From assembly GCA_905221615.1 (NCBI GenBank), contig CAJNDT010004035.1, positions 310,001 to 374,000 on the forward strand: a stretch of DNA of 64,000 bases, read 5' to 3'. Positions 10,022 to 20,889 of this stretch are shown piece by piece. The notes beneath the pieces are model-generated. The model was not told the DNA's origin. It saw nothing but the letters and a program-made list of their open reading frames with translations, and did no database searches. The DNA is from Symbiodinium sp. CCMP2592. Taxonomy: Eukaryota > Sar > Dinophyceae > Suessiales > Symbiodiniaceae. The stretch's first letter is position 1, and every line of letters begins with the position of its first letter. A program made the translations under genes and the position numbers.

Positions 10022-10237
10022 ATGCCTGCGGAGTTGCTATGCGAGAGACTTCGAAGGGGCTACGGGCGAGGCAAGCCTTCGACTTCTGTGCCAAAGGGAC
10101 CGTCGATGAGCACAACCCGGTCGACTATAGTGCGACATGCTCGTACGTCGTGGCCTTTCTGGTGCGACGTATCTGCGCAGGAAGGCCCACCCTCTGTAGG
10201 GGTATTTTGAAACCGAAACCCACAAGCAAGAAGAGGG
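10022..10237 (+). CDS. putative exon
   Basis: Frame with R-A-R-Q-A-F-D-F-C-A-K-G-T-V-D-E-H-N-P-V and Y-V-V-A-F-L-V-R-R; G/C-rich third positions. A second plus frame and a minus frame are also open, so the frame is provisional. Confidence 0.45.
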
Positions 10238-10565
10238 AGGTTTAGCGCAACGAGAGCGCGGACCAGGTCTCCTGACTCACCTGCATTCTTGAGCAGTTCC
10301 TGAGCAACATACGGAACCTTGTATGCAAGGCCCGAAATCCAAGGAAACCTCAATCCGAAACCGGAGCTCCATGGCAATCCTTGCTTTCCTGCTGATGAAG
10401 AAACCTAATTTAATTACAGGACCCATCAAGCAAAGAGAGCACACCACTGTTCCCGTAGGTTAGGGTGATCAAGGTAATGCAGGATTGTCTCCATCAGCAG
10501 CCGCACAGCAACAAAAAACCCTAAAGAACCTAAACCCTACCCTAGACCTTGAGAATCGAAGCGCA

Positions 10566-10634
10566 TCCTGGCAGGAATGTATTGGATCGGCACTATGCCG
10601 GTGAAGACGAGGAGGCATTTCCCGAACGGAGATC
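10566..10634 (+). CDS. putative exon
   Basis: TGGCAG acceptor. Reads G-M-Y-W-I-G-T-M-P-V-K-T-R-R-H-F-P-N then G-D-L-K-I-S-I-E-A. Continues past TAA if recoded. Confidence 0.5.
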
Positions 10635-10745
10635 TAAAGATTAGTATAGAAGCCTAAATCACCCAACACGACCTGCACCAAAAGGTGTATGTCACAATAG
10701 CCCTTCATAGCTTAGTATAGAAGCCTGAATTGCCCACACTACTAC

Positions 10746-10824
10746 CTGGGCCCCCAAAAGTGTGTAGAATAAGAACCCTTTAAAGGTTTTGGGCCATCAT
10801 TTTGCATACATTTGGGGGTTTGGG
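10746..10824. mobile_element. R-family element
   Basis: Arms of CCCAAAAGTGTGTAGAATAA type. Also at 36735 (inverted) and 59883. Confidence 0.7.
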
Positions 10825-10963
10825 TGTTCCTCAGGGCTCCGATTATGATTCTACTAGACTTTAAACCCCAAAAACCCTATTCTAACTATGAACCCTTTGC
10901 TAAACCCTTGGAGTAACCCCTACACTAACCATGAACAGAACTCCATTACGGAAGCCCTTAGAG

Positions 10964-11081
10964 TATCCAGCCCGCTTTTTCCTTGGATCTCCTGAGCCTC
11001 GTTTTCATTCCAAAGCTGCTATAAACCACGGCGGTTGTTTAAGCTATTGCTTCAACTTTGGTATATCTTTATATGAACAAA
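10964..11081 (+). CDS. putative exon
   Basis: TAGAG acceptor, GTAAAT donor. Contains Y-P-A-R-F-F-L-G-S-P-E-P-R-F-H-S-K-A-A and F-G-I-S-L-Y-E-Q. Confidence 0.5.
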
Positions 11082-11246
11082 GTAAATAGATACACAAACA
11101 GTGGGGACATACAAGTGCAACATATAGACACGTAGTCTGTGCAGTTGGATATGAAGCCGGTTTCGGTTTGGGTCCAAGGCTTATAGTGCTTCGGCTCCGC
11201 AAGCCAGAAATCTAATTGAATTTAAAGCCCTGCTTTGGGTGCTGCA

Positions 11247-11345
11247 GTTTGACTTTCGACGACGTTGCAGGAGACGGTACACGCTGGCAAGGGTCTTTTC
11301 ATTAGTCGGATCTGCCCAAGCCGTCGGACAAGCCTCAACCTGCCA
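11247..11345 (+). CDS. putative exon, basic
   Basis: GCTGCAG acceptor, CAG|GTGCCT donor. F-D-F-R-R-R-C-R-R-R-Y-T-L-A-R-V-F-S. The open frame continues to 11601, where a hydrophobic stretch in another frame competes. Confidence 0.45.
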
Positions 11346-12291
11346 GGTGCCTGACCACTACCAGGTGTCGGATGCTCGGAACCAGCAGAACCGTATACTA
11401 TGTCTGTGGTTTATGGTGTTGGGTTGCGGAAGTCTTAAGCTTCAAGATTCATGGAATATCTCCTCCCACAACCCCGAAGCCGAGTCTGATAAGCATCGAA
11501 ACCAATATGGTTGCCATTGTTGGAACTATTGTAGTGTACCTTGCGGCTGCAAAAGATTAAAGTGTAGTACACCCCCAACTCTATGTATTAGTTGTCCCTA
11601 GAATCGAGTATAGCATATCAAATTTTAAAAATAGTGTGACGAAAACTGTTGAAGACACATATTATAGTAGAAAAAATATTCAATATTTTATGACACAGTA
11701 CAATCTAGTGTAATAGCCCCATGTACTAGCAGAGGTTCTTATCCCACGGCGTAAAGCATCGAGCCCTCGGCCAAAGTCCCAGCGACTGCCGACGCGAAGC
11801 TAACCCCCGACCCGCAGACACCTACAGGGTTTCTTTAAATGGGTTCCTATAAACAGGGTCTATAAGGGATCTATAGTAAGGTTCTGTAATCTAGGGCCTT
11901 TAAGTTACAACAGGTTTTTGAGCTCCTTTATAGTAAAACTATAATCAGAAACTTTAAGGAATAATGTTGGTCGCTATATATGCTTCAACATTAAGTTAGG
12001 GTTTAGGGTTTCTCCTTCAATGGCCTGCATAGTTAGGCATAGATTTCCCGAATGTGCCTGTATCAAAATTTACTCAAAACCCATAAGGTAAGGGGATGTG
12101 CATGCTGAGCCGGTATTGCTAAAACGGGGTAGTGCGTAGGTGAAGTTTGGAATTCAAGGTTTCCGGTACTTCCTAAAATCCTTCAGCATCGAATTTTCCC
12201 AAAGGGTCCCAAGTTACTATATGGTAGACTGTGGTGTTTCGAAATTAGGAATTACTACTATGTTTTGGGGAAGGATTCCCCAGAACAGTAC

Positions 12292-12398
12292 CTACTGCTG
12301 ATGGACAAAATCCTGCATGACCATAAGGACCCTAAACTATGGGAATTATGGTATATTCCGTATAACGGGAAATGCAGGGTTTTGTCCATCAACAGTAG
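12292..12398. mobile_element. C-family element, diverged, between coding-like stretches
   Basis: CTACTGCTGATGG and CCATCAACAGTAG arms. After it, a Glu/Asp-containing frame runs to about 12470 (V-S-M-V-S-L-E-D-G-D-A-H-K). Confidence 0.7.
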
Positions 12399-12638
12399 GA
12401 CCCCTTGGGATGCAGAGCCGTCTCTATGGTCTCCTTGGAGGATGGTGATGCCCATAAAGGCCTAGGGGGCCCTGAAACAGATCTATAGGGTTCCTTGAAG
12501 GGATTTATATAGGGTTTAGGGAGTTTAGGGTTTAGGGTTTACTTGGAGGATCACGGGACTTAGTAACTTAAAGGGTTCCTCAAAGGAGCTCCTTAAAGGG
12601 TTTTATAAGGGATCTATAAGGGTTTAGGGTTTAGGGTC

Positions 12639-12880
12639 TACTTGGAGGATCATGGGACTTAGTCCTAGTAGTAGAGTAGGCAACCTTTAACCTTTTTTTG
12701 GGTAGTATAGTCCCTATATAATCCCTATATAACCAAAAAGGTTAACCTTTAGTTCCCCATGATACCCGACAAGTAGGTAGTAACTGGGGTTATAAATAAG
12801 GTAACAATACTTACAGGTACTGATAACCCCAATTGAAGTGCTGATATCCTTACTTACTAAGTGCCATGATCCTCCAAGTA
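12639..12880. mobile_element. S-family element with nested T element
   Basis: Outer arms CTTGGAGGATCATGGGACTT and the matching right arm, TA/TA flanks, 242 bp. A T-family sequence lies inside. S arms resemble A arms at the tip. Confidence 0.75.
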
Positions 12881-13254
12881 GCGATCATGACACGGTACAG
12901 AGGCATGACATCGGCTGGCGGTTGCCCTAAACCTTCGGACCTAGCCCAGAAGCCCTAGATTTTAGGTCTTGCCGTAGGTCGCCTATGCTTTAGGCATTAA
13001 GCCTCTTAGGACCAATGAGCCTCCAGCCCTACCCCTGCGTTTTTGTTGAAGAAACTCATGTAAATGGTGTACCTAAAGAGGGATCTAAGCGAACAATCCT
13101 GTTTCCTAACTACGGCAACTTAGACTAGATTCCTTAACAAGAACCCAGTACCTCTCAGACACCTACATGGTTGAGGAGTGGCAGTTTGTGGTTTCAACAT
13201 GTGTGTGGATTAGGGTGCATATGTGAACTGTCTCGTCTGTGTGTTTATGTATCA

Positions 13255-13748
13255 TATGTTCGTTACGTGCTTGCAGCCCCCTGTTAGAATGTGGGCTTTG
13301 CGGTGGTGCTTGTGTGGGAGTGCATGCAAATACCTTCTGCAGCCTACGCGAGATTAGAGTAGAGTTCGCGTATATAAGAGGATCCTTCTCGAAAGCTTTG
13401 TTAAGCCTAAACCCCCACCCCCACCCAAACAAAGTAGGCCCAGGGTTTTGGGGCAGATATCTAAAATCTAAACCCTTGCCCTACCCCTTGCGGCGCCATA
13501 AGCCTGAACCCCACTCTCAGGTTGGGCGTTCCACGACACGCGACGCCAGAGGAGATAACTCAGGCGGCGGTTTCACTGGGTGTTCCTTAGGAGCTATCTT
13601 TCATTTTCTTTGCGGGATAGACCCAAGAGGTCGTAAAAATCAGTGTGTCTATGTTGATTCAACAGGCTTAATTATAGTCCTAGACCCCCCCAACTACCCT
13701 CTAACGTACCCTAAATACCCAGCAGTACGGGCCATAAGGGCTCTATGA
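13255..13748 (+). CDS. open region, probably two exons
   Basis: A 169-codon standard-open frame spans this, but its centre is C-rich telomere-like DNA. Likely exons are about 13278-13405 (S-L-R-E-I-R-V-E-F-A-Y-I-R-G) and about 13528-13635 (G-R-S-T-T-R-D-A-R-G-D-N-S). Confidence 0.4.
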
Positions 13749-14053
13749 AAGGGTATTTTTGCGGGGTCCTGGAAGTCAAACCGTAACCCCAACTAGACTG
13801 CTTTTTTCATGACTTATATGAAAAAATCATTTTAGGGAACCCTCAAAATTAAAAGGTAAGTTATCCAGAGACTCCAATATCCGCTAATTAAGGAATATGC
13901 TTTAAGTTACAGCGGGATCCCAAATATGATATAAGGTATTAAGGAATGCTGTACAGACCCGTTCCTTTCCTTTAGGGGTTTAGGGTAAACCAGGATTATA
14001 ATGCAGGTTTCATCAGGCATTCGTTTACAACAAAGGAGAGAGACCCTTAGCAG

Positions 14054-14331
14054 CTTGGCCCTGGGTTGCAGCAGTTTTTGTTCGGAAAGCGAGTCTATGG
14101 TTCGGATCTTATTTTCGGAGAATTAGGGTCGAGGGTTGGGGGATTGAAGCAACCAGCAAAAGATACTCCAATCCCAGGGTCTACACAAACCTACCGGTTT
14201 TGTCGGGCATACGCCAAAAAATACGGATTGTATAGGGGCCCTGCAAAAAGCGGGTTTTGGTGGGTTAAGGTAGGTACGGCTTACGGTATATTGCTTAGCG
14301 AAAGCAGTTTGGTCTCTCTGGGCCAGGGGCT
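14054..14331 (+). CDS. putative exon, about 92 codons
   Basis: CTTAGCAG acceptor. Contains F-G-K-R-V-Y-G-S-D-L-I-F-G-E-L-G and Y-R-F-C-R-A-Y-A-K-K-Y-G-L-Y. Ends at a B half-element (14332-14385). The next exon agrees in phase 0, though no GT donor is evident. Confidence 0.6.
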
Positions 14332-14385
14332 CAGAGACTCCAATATCCCTTAACTAGGGAAATATGCTTTAAATCATATGCCAAG

Positions 14386-14616
14386 CTTGGATCGTTCCTC
14401 GCAGCTGGAAGACCTCTAGTCTTGGAAATCTTCCGAACACGGCAGGAGGCTCTGCTCGCCTCTTTCATTATCCGCACTTTGCGGAAGCCCGCGGAGCAGT
14501 ACGATATTGGTGACGTACTGAAGCACTTACATGATGCCAACACTGTACCCACGGAGGGCCCTCGTGATCTCACGGTGTGGGCCTACCGCTCCCAGTGGAG
14601 TCTCGGGGGCTCAGAT
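14386..14616 (+). CDS. putative exon, 77 codons
   Basis: Contains L-E-I-F-R-T-R-Q-E-A-L-L-A-S-F and K-P-A-E-Q-Y-D-I-G-D-V-L-K-H-L-H. G/C-rich third positions, no stop. Ends G-S-D before GTAAAG, the first bases of a G element. Function unknown. Confidence 0.75.
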
Positions 14617-14725
14617 GTAAAGGGAACTCCAGACAGTTGGAATATGGTTTCAGGGTAGGATACCCTATAATTTACCATAAAGGGTTTAGGATAATCATAT
14701 TCCAACTTTCTGGCTTTTACTGTAG
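14617..14725 (+). mobile_element. G-family element that is exactly one intron (introner)
   Basis: The 109-bp intron begins GTAAAGGGAACTCC and ends GGCTTTTACTGTAG, which are the element's own terminal arms; both splice sites therefore lie in the element. Flanking exons join in phase 0. Confidence 0.8.
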
Positions 14726-14796
14726 GCTTTCATGGACATGGGAGCGGGAGCTGTTCGGATCCCAACAGCAGCCATGACCCACCGAGCAGGGCCCTT
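14726..14796 (+). CDS. putative exon after introner
   Basis: Directly follows TAG of the G element: A-F-M-D-M-G-A-G-A-V-R-I-P-T-A-A-M-T-H-R, in phase with 14386-14616. Confidence 0.55.
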
Positions 14797-14941
14797 ATGA
14801 TGCTTCATAGGGTTTTAGACCCTCTGCCCTAAACCAGGATCCTAAACCCCAAAACGCCCTGAAATCATCAGCTCTAAATTGAAGCCCAAGCCCTAGACGC
14901 CACGCCCAAACCTGAACCTTAAACTGCCACTTTAAAAAAAT

Positions 14942-15043
14942 GGGGGTTTCCGAAAATAGGGGACCTTAATATAGTACCCTAAATAGTAGGATCCTTATTA
15001 TAAGGACCCCCAAATAAGGTATCCCTAGTTTTGGGAAACTCCC
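14942..15043. mobile_element. E-family element
   Basis: GGGGGTTTCCGAAAAT and TTTTGGGAAACTCCC arms. Confidence 0.85.
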
Positions 15044-15155
15044 AAATTGCAAAAATTAAATATACTACAGCCCAAACCCTAAATCTTCAACGATCCCGGA
15101 AGACCTTAAGACCCCAAACCCCGAAGACCCTAAACCTACGACTTTGGGGTTGTGC

Positions 15156-15270
15156 TACCCGGAGACCCCAATATACTCTTTAATCAAGAACTATACCTCA
15201 GATTATAGTAGGATCCTTTCTATGATTTAAGCTATATTCCTGACTAAAGTGCTATTGGGCTTTCTGCGTA
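15156..15270. mobile_element. B-family element
   Basis: CCCGGAGACC and a degraded right arm, TA/TA flanks. Confidence 0.75.
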
Positions 15271-15601
15271 GGGGCTTAGCCAGCCAGGCCTATCGGGCTC
15301 TTGCCAAGCATGGGCCTTGGGGGTTTCAGAAGTGTTTCGAGGACTCGACTTGGGGTTTGGGGCTTGGGGTCCGGGGTTTCGGGTGTGGGGTGTAGGGTTT
15401 AGGGCTCCGGGTTCGGGGTTTCGGGTTTCTTTGTAGCTGTAGGTAACTTTTAAGCTATTGGCGTTCGTATAATCCTACCAGAACTGAAAGGTTAGCCCCA
15501 GCACATTGCAACAAAAATGTTGCGTTTTTCCGGATCACAGCATTCCAGGCTTTAACCCTAAACCCTAAACCCTAAACCCAAAAAAAAACCCTAAACTTGT
15601 C

Positions 15602-15752
15602 GATCCGATGAAATCGGCTCCGAGAGGTTCAGCCTAAGATCGTACCACCGGGGTATCGGGGCCACCCTACTGCATCCGAGGATTCCAGCAAATCTTCATA
15701 GCCTAACGCCTGAACTCCCTAAGAACAAAAAGCAACAACGCGCCACCCCCTA
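15602..15752 (+). CDS. putative exon
   Basis: Stop-free: S-D-E-I-G-S-E-R-F-S-L-R-S-Y-H-R and P-E-L-P-K-N-K-K-Q-Q-R. 5' border not found. Confidence 0.45.
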
Positions 15753-15833
15753 GGAGGTTGTGGGTTTTTGGACTCTAGGTTTTCATTTTCTAGGGTTTAT
15801 GAACGTTTAGGATTTAGATTCTGAGGCGTGCAG

Positions 15834-15961
15834 GCTGCTCGTTGTGTTTCTTTGCATCTTCGGACAGCTGTGCGCGCGGAGGTTTGCCAAGCATTCCACA
15901 TAGCCGCAAGTCAAATCTCGCTTCGCGGAACATGCAAAAGCTTTCTCCGCCCCATGCCCAA
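15834..15961 (+). CDS. putative exon
   Basis: CGTGCAG acceptor. A-A-R-C-V-S-L-H-L-R-T-A-V-R-A-E-V-C-Q and I-S-L-R-G-T-C-K-S-F-L. Followed by C-rich DNA. Confidence 0.45.
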
Positions 15962-16326
15962 ACCCAGAACCCCTCAACCGCACACACTCGAAGAACCTGC
16001 GGGCCTTCCGTCGCCTGCCAAGCACATTGTCCCCAAACCTATCATCAAACCCAGATTGTGACTCATGACCCCAGCGGTTTACATCCTTCACAACTCCTGC
16101 ATCCAAGAGAGCGTAAATCCCAAAGACATGTCAAAAGCCTCATCTCGAAATCCCCATAAGTCAAACCACAAATACCGAGACCGAGTGTACATGTATGGAC
16201 TGATACATAGAAGCCTATCAATGCTATTCCTTAGGTCAGGTTTCCCTATTATAGGTATAGGTATACGCGAATATACCCCTCGATAAGGCCGTTACAGCAG
16301 GGCGTGGGATAGTGGTCAGTGTCACC

Positions 16327-16439
16327 TACCCAGAGACTCCAAAATCCATTACTTAAGGAATATACCTTAAATAATATTAAGGATCTTTTTATGATTTAAG
16401 GTATATTCCATAATTAAGGGATATTGGAGTTTCTGGGTA
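16327..16439. mobile_element. B-family element, complete
   Basis: CCCAGAGACTCC...GGAGTTTCTGGG with TA/TA flanks; one of the cleanest B copies. Confidence 0.9.
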
Positions 16440-16598
16440 CACCCTGATCAGAAGTAGAAACACCTCGTGCGCTACAAACTACCCGCAACGTACATTCACC
16501 TAGCAAAACCTACTTGTTTGTAGGGTCTTGATATCTTACAAAATTGTATATCCGGGTTCAGAAGGAGAACCCACATAAAAGCAGGCTATGGTCTCTAG

Positions 16599-16861
16599 TT
16601 CCGGAGCCATCGCAGCCAGCTGGGTTTCAAGAAGCATCTCCACCGCACTGAGCCTCATTCTCCGATCCTTCGCAATGGCGGCCATCGACAGGCATTTCGG
16701 TCCGAGAGTGCGTTAGGTTAGCGGTCAGGGTTCAGGAGTTTGGCCGGAGACTGTTTGAGAAAGACAATGGCAAAAGCTACCCCAAAGCCCAAGTCTACTT
16801 GTTGAGGCCCCTACCTGATGTTGCTCAGCTAAGGGCCTCTGAGGGCTCAAAGCCCGATACA
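16599..16861 (+). CDS. coding-like region, one or two exons
   Basis: 16599-16718: L-G-F-K-K-H-L-H-R-T-E-P-H. From 16736 in another frame: F-G-R-R-L-F-E-K-D-N-G-K-S-Y-P-K and R-P-L-P-D-V-A-Q-L-R-A-S-E. The frame change at about 16720-16735 is unexplained; the second part is the stronger. Confidence 0.5.
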
Positions 16862-16989
16862 GTCCGGAGAATGAAGCCCTGAGACCCCAAACCCCAAAAC
16901 CGCAACTTCCACAAAAGTCATAAGCCCTAAACCTCATCATCGAAGCCCCGGGCAAACCGAACTGCCCCCCACTCAAGTAGCCTCCTCAG

Positions 16990-17148
16990 CCACTTTTAAA
17001 CTAGCCCTTAGCTTTAGCCCCTGTTAGCGCCCTTATGAAAGGAAACGCTCAAGGAACGCGCTCCCCTCACCTCAAAGTGTTGGCTCTGCGTGCCAGGACC
17101 AGGGGCGGTGCTCTCGAACTTCAGGCCCTTTTTGGTGTCGATTTTCAG
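16990..17148 (+). CDS. putative exon with in-frame TAG
   Basis: CTCCTCAG acceptor and CAG|GTTTGG donor, 53 codons, phase 0 at both ends. One TAG (codon 5), then a long open stretch: L-K-V-L-A-L-R-A-R-T-R-G-G-A-L-E-L-Q-A and F-G-V-D-F-Q. Confidence 0.55.
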
Positions 17149-17343
17149 GTTTGGGATTGAGGATTTAGAAATTAGGGTTCAGGGTTTAGACTTTGGGCTC
17201 TGTGAGGGTCCGTTATTGGGTTTTCCAAGAGTTTCATGCTGGTTTGGGAGTTAGATCGTTGTGTTTAGGGCTGTAGGATTTGGCTCATGGTTTTAGGGTT
17301 CTTGCTTAACCCCCCCAAAATCGTAGGATCTACCGCCCTACAG

Positions 17344-17440
17344 TTGGCCGGGGATTTGGTTTCCACATTGGGTGAGCTTCAATCTGAGTTCAGGGCTTTT
17401 TGCGAGGGTTACTATAGGCGTTCCTAATTTTCCGTTTACA
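17344..17440 (+). CDS. putative exon with in-frame TAA
   Basis: CCTACAG acceptor and AAG|GTAAAT donor. D-L-V-S-T-L-G-E-L-Q-S-E-F-R-A-F-C-E-G, then TAA, then F-S-V-Y-K. Phase 0, agreeing with 16990-17148. The same frame stays coding-like to 17562. Confidence 0.55.
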
Positions 17441-17557
17441 AGGTAAATGCATTCGCCGTCCTCACCCAAGTACAACACAAGGTGAAGCTTTCGGCAGCAT
17501 TGACTCCAGAAGTAGGAATTTGCAAACATGCAGCCTGAACAGTTCGCAGGACTACTC

Positions 17558-17664
17558 CTACGGTTGATGATATAAATCCTGCATTACCCATAATCAGGAA
17601 TATACCATAATTCCTATAGTTTAGGGTCCTTAAGGTAATGCAGGATTGATATCATCAACCGTAG
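17558..17664. mobile_element. C-family element
   Basis: CTACGGTTGATGATATAAAT and ATATCATCAACCGTAG arms; probably intronic between 17440/17562 and 17684. Confidence 0.85.
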
Positions 17665-17683
17665 CTTAAGTTTCCGATGATAG

Positions 17684-17828
17684 ATCCATTATTTACAAAA
17701 TCCCAAAGCACTATCCGCCTTCATCTCGCCGTACCAACTGCAAACCGCGGACGACACAGCTTTCATCGCTGCCCTGACGCAGCATGTGGATGAAGACCCA
17801 AAAGACACCATGCGAGGCTATCGCCCCA
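17684..17828 (+). CDS. putative exon
   Basis: GATGATAG acceptor keeps phase 0. Contains L-S-A-F-I-S-P-Y-Q-L-Q-T-A-D-D-T-A-F and T-Q-H-V-D-E-D-P-K-D-T-M-R-G. Acidic, stop-free. Confidence 0.7.
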
Positions 17829-17923
17829 AACCCTAAACCCTACACCATAAAACCCTCAACCCTAAACCCTCAACCTGAACCCTAAACCCTTAAACCCTAA
17901 ACCCTCCCATGTCCTCGCTCCAG

Positions 17924-17991
17924 CCGCCGCGAGAATTGAAAGACACCTTCGGGCCGGGACAAAGAGCGATTGAGGGGTACTGGGCCGACCT
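17924..17991 (+). CDS. putative exon
   Basis: GCTCCAG acceptor, GTAACA donor. P-P-R-E-L-K-D-T-F-G-P-G-Q-R-A-I-E-G-Y-W then A-D. Flanked by C-rich DNA before and G-rich DNA after. Confidence 0.7.
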
Positions 17992-17999
17992 GTAACACC

Positions 18000-18140
18000 C
18001 GAAAAGGGTTCAGGGTTTAGGGTTTAGGATTTAGGATTTAGGATTTAGGGCTTAGGGTTTAGGGTTTAGGGTTCTGGGATTTGGGCTTTGGGGTTTAGGG
18101 TTTAGGGTTCAGGGTTTAGGGGTAGGTTTTAGGGTTTAGA
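18000..18140. repeat. TTTAGGG-type array (G-rich strand)
   Basis: Near-continuous TTTAGGG with variants. Confidence 0.9.
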
Positions 18141-18442
18141 GCTAAGTTAGGGGTTCACTTGTAAACCATAGTCCTTGAACCCAAACCCTAACTCTGTCCG
18201 GGGACTTCTGTTTTGGGGGGATGCTTACAGCGGCCTGGGACAAAGCGCGCGCTCTACAAGACCCTAAACTCCAAACTCTAAAATAATTGCTGGAACGGAA
18301 CAAAGTCTCCTAAATGTTACTCCCCTATAGTCCCTATATAGTTGCACGATGGCAGACCCGAAAACCCAAGATTCATGTCCCCATTTTGGACCCTAATTAT
18401 GACTCCTATAAGACTGAAAGGGTCCTCCACATTGCTTGCAAA

Positions 18443-18445
<3 letters not shown>

Positions 18446-18497
<52 letters not shown>

Positions 18498-18534
18498 CAT
18501 ATGTACACATATACAACTCTATATATATATATAG

Positions 18535-18571
<37 letters not shown>
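18446..18571. repeat. (CT)n followed by (TA)n microsatellite
   Basis: About 40 bp CT, then TA-rich tracts. Confidence 0.95.
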
Positions 18572-18573
<2 letters not shown>

Positions 18574-18609
18574 TATAGTCGTCCCGCTCTGTGTGGAGAG
18601 GCGGAGCAG

Positions 18610-18825
18610 GGAATGAAGCTGATGAAAGCCAACGCTCCTTGGCGTTTCACAGGCGCAAGACAGGAGTACTTGATAGCGTTTTGCAGAATGATTCACGGTG
18701 TGTCCATAAGGTTGTATCGGTGCATTGCTGCAGGATTCTTGTTGAAGGCTGTACCGGGTCTCAAGGGGTTTTTGATTAGAGGACGTGTGCAGCGGGTTTT
18801 AAGGGCTTCAAAGAACAACTTGTTT
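18610..18825 (+). CDS. putative exon, 72 codons, basic
   Basis: GAGCAG acceptor, GTATAA donor, phase 0 at both ends. M-K-L-M-K-A-N-A-P-W-R-F-T-G-A-R-Q-E-Y and R-G-R-V-Q-R-V-L-R-A-S-K-N-N. Standard-open throughout. Family unknown. Confidence 0.65.
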
Positions 18826-18829
18826 GTAT

Positions 18830-19550
18830 AAGATCTTCACACAACTTCATAAGATGATAAGAATACCCAGACCTTGCAACCATCCAGTACTGAATATACT
18901 TAATACTTAAAAACAAGGTCTCATGAATATCTATTATTGTTACTATTACTGTTAGTATTCTTCTTATTGTTTTTAGTATTATACATGCTAAGCTAAGCAT
19001 ATCCTCTGAGCTCTTTGGGTCGGGGCCTATGGCCTAATATCTTAAACCCGAAGCCCCACAGCACAACCCAGTCCCAAACACCCAGTCCCGTAAGCTTCAA
19101 ACCATTCGTACAACCAGTAAGGCCCCCCAAGCCCTAGCCCAACCCAAAACTCCAAGCCCGAGAACCCCGCATCCCTACATATACCTTGCAGCCTTACTTA
19201 AATGGATCAAGCCTTATAAATCTGGCAACTACATGAAAATGTTTTGTAGTCTTTTTTTCAAATATTCGTACCCTTACTTACTAGGTCCCATGATCCTCCG
19301 AGCAATACAAGCGCCTGAGCATTTGGGATACTATTCCTGCGGGCTCCTGAAAATGTTTACAATAGAATATATCCCAAACCCTGCTTGTTAAGTCCCTATC
19401 TTAGATAGAATCTTGCCTAAACCCTAAGGCCGTAAGGAAGCAGCAACCTACCCTTTCCGGGCTTGTTATCACGAGTTCCTTCTATCGGTCCTGAAAGAGG
19501 TGCATGTTTCGGGATCCGGCGAGGCTTTGAACTTTCGGAGAGAGGCTACG
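18830..19550. other. no gene seen
   Basis: AT-rich and C-rich telomere-like sequence; a half S-type arm near 19265. Confidence 0.5.
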
Positions 19551-19554
19551 GCCT

Positions 19555-19690
19555 TGCTTGGAGGGTCGTGGGACTTACTAAGTGGTTATTTTAGAGAGTG
19601 ATAAGTACCATATCCCCAATTAGGATCCCTTTTAGGGTACTTACAACTCTGCTTATTACCTAGTTACTAAGTTCCCCGACCCTCCAAGTA
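19555..19690. mobile_element. A-family element, copy 5
   Basis: Good arms; flanks TG/TA, so one base of the duplication appears mutated. Confidence 0.85.
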
Positions 19691-20238
19691 CAGCACCGGA
19701 AGTTCAATCCCTGCTCAGAGGATGTCGGGCCTCAGCAACTATGTTGAGGTAAGATAGGGGTCTTAATAATTGGGTTCTTCGAAGGCTTCTGTAAGAGGGT
19801 TTAATAGTGTTCTATGCCTTCATAATTTGAATACAAGTGAAGGGTTCAGGGTAGCTGGGAGATATGGTCTCAGTAGAGCTTATCTCTGCTTAACAATCCA
19901 GATCCCCATCATCTATTGTCTAGGTTAGTATGTATACATATATATATATACATATAAGCATGTATGAACCGCAATATTGACCCTTTATCGTCCCTAATAT
20001 AGGTGTAGTATAAAATGACCCCAACCCCATTGCTTCTACAACTCCAATTTTAAACGGACGCACATGCTAAGGCCTCGGGCTCAAGGACGATACTATCTAG
20101 GGCTCTTGGGCGGTTTAAGGTTTAAGGTTTAGGCTTTAGAGTTAAAGTTGGGTGACGGGAAGCATTGCAGGACCAGAACGCCTGAACCCGTAAACACCAA
20201 AGCCCCGGAGCCAAAGTGCCATTGAACGCAAAGCCCAG

Positions 20239-20310
20239 GAAGCGAGCGGTGCGGAGTACGATGTTGCGGCTGCTGAGGACTCTCCGCTGATAGGATCACA
20301 GATTTCACGG
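20239..20310 (+). CDS. putative acidic exon
   Basis: GCCCAG acceptor. E-A-S-G-A-E-Y-D-V-A-A-A-E-D-S-P-L-I-G-S. The GTAGGG or GTGGTA nearby could be the donor. Confidence 0.6.
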
Positions 20311-20504
20311 TGGTAGGGTACAGGAGTTTTGAGTGCCTGAAATCATGTTAAGTTAAGAAACCCTCTGTACTCGAAGGCGCTACCTTAGATTATACATCGG
20401 CATGCATCCATGTATGCATGCATGCATGCATTCATGGAGGTAGGTAGGGACGTAGGTAGGTAGTTTGGTAGATAGGTAAGTGGGTAGTTATGCTGTGTAG
20501 TATA

Positions 20505-20518
20505 ATATACATACATAC

Positions 20519-20565
<47 letters not shown>

Positions 20566-20585
20566 GAGAGACAGAGAGAGGGAGG
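20505..20585. repeat. (TA)n/(GA)n microsatellite
   Basis: Follows TGCA- and GTAG-rich low-complexity DNA (20400-20470). Confidence 0.9.
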
Positions 20586-20745
20586 GTTAGACACAGAGAG
20601 GTCGAGTCGGAGCTTAAGTTGTTGAGAGATCCAAAAGCGTGTTCGAGTCCCCAAACCGTAAACCAAAAAATACTGAATCCTTACCAACCCTAAACCCTAA
20701 ACCCCCGAACCCTAAACCCCTAAACCCTATAAACACAACCCTCAG

Positions 20746-20821
20746 CCTCTTGCCCGAGGCCTACAGGAAAGACGTCGAAGCACAGATCGCCAAGACGCTT
20801 GGCTTGTGCTGCAAGCCATCC
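20746..20821 (+). CDS. putative exon
   Basis: L-P-E-A-Y-R-K-D-V-E-A-Q-I-A-K-T-L-G-L-C then C-K-P-S. Preceded by C-rich repeats. Confidence 0.65.
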
Positions 20822-20889
20822 TAAGCACCAGGTTTAGAGGTAGAAAGTTTAGGGTTCAGGGGTTCAGGGCTATGGTTTACCAGCTTTAG

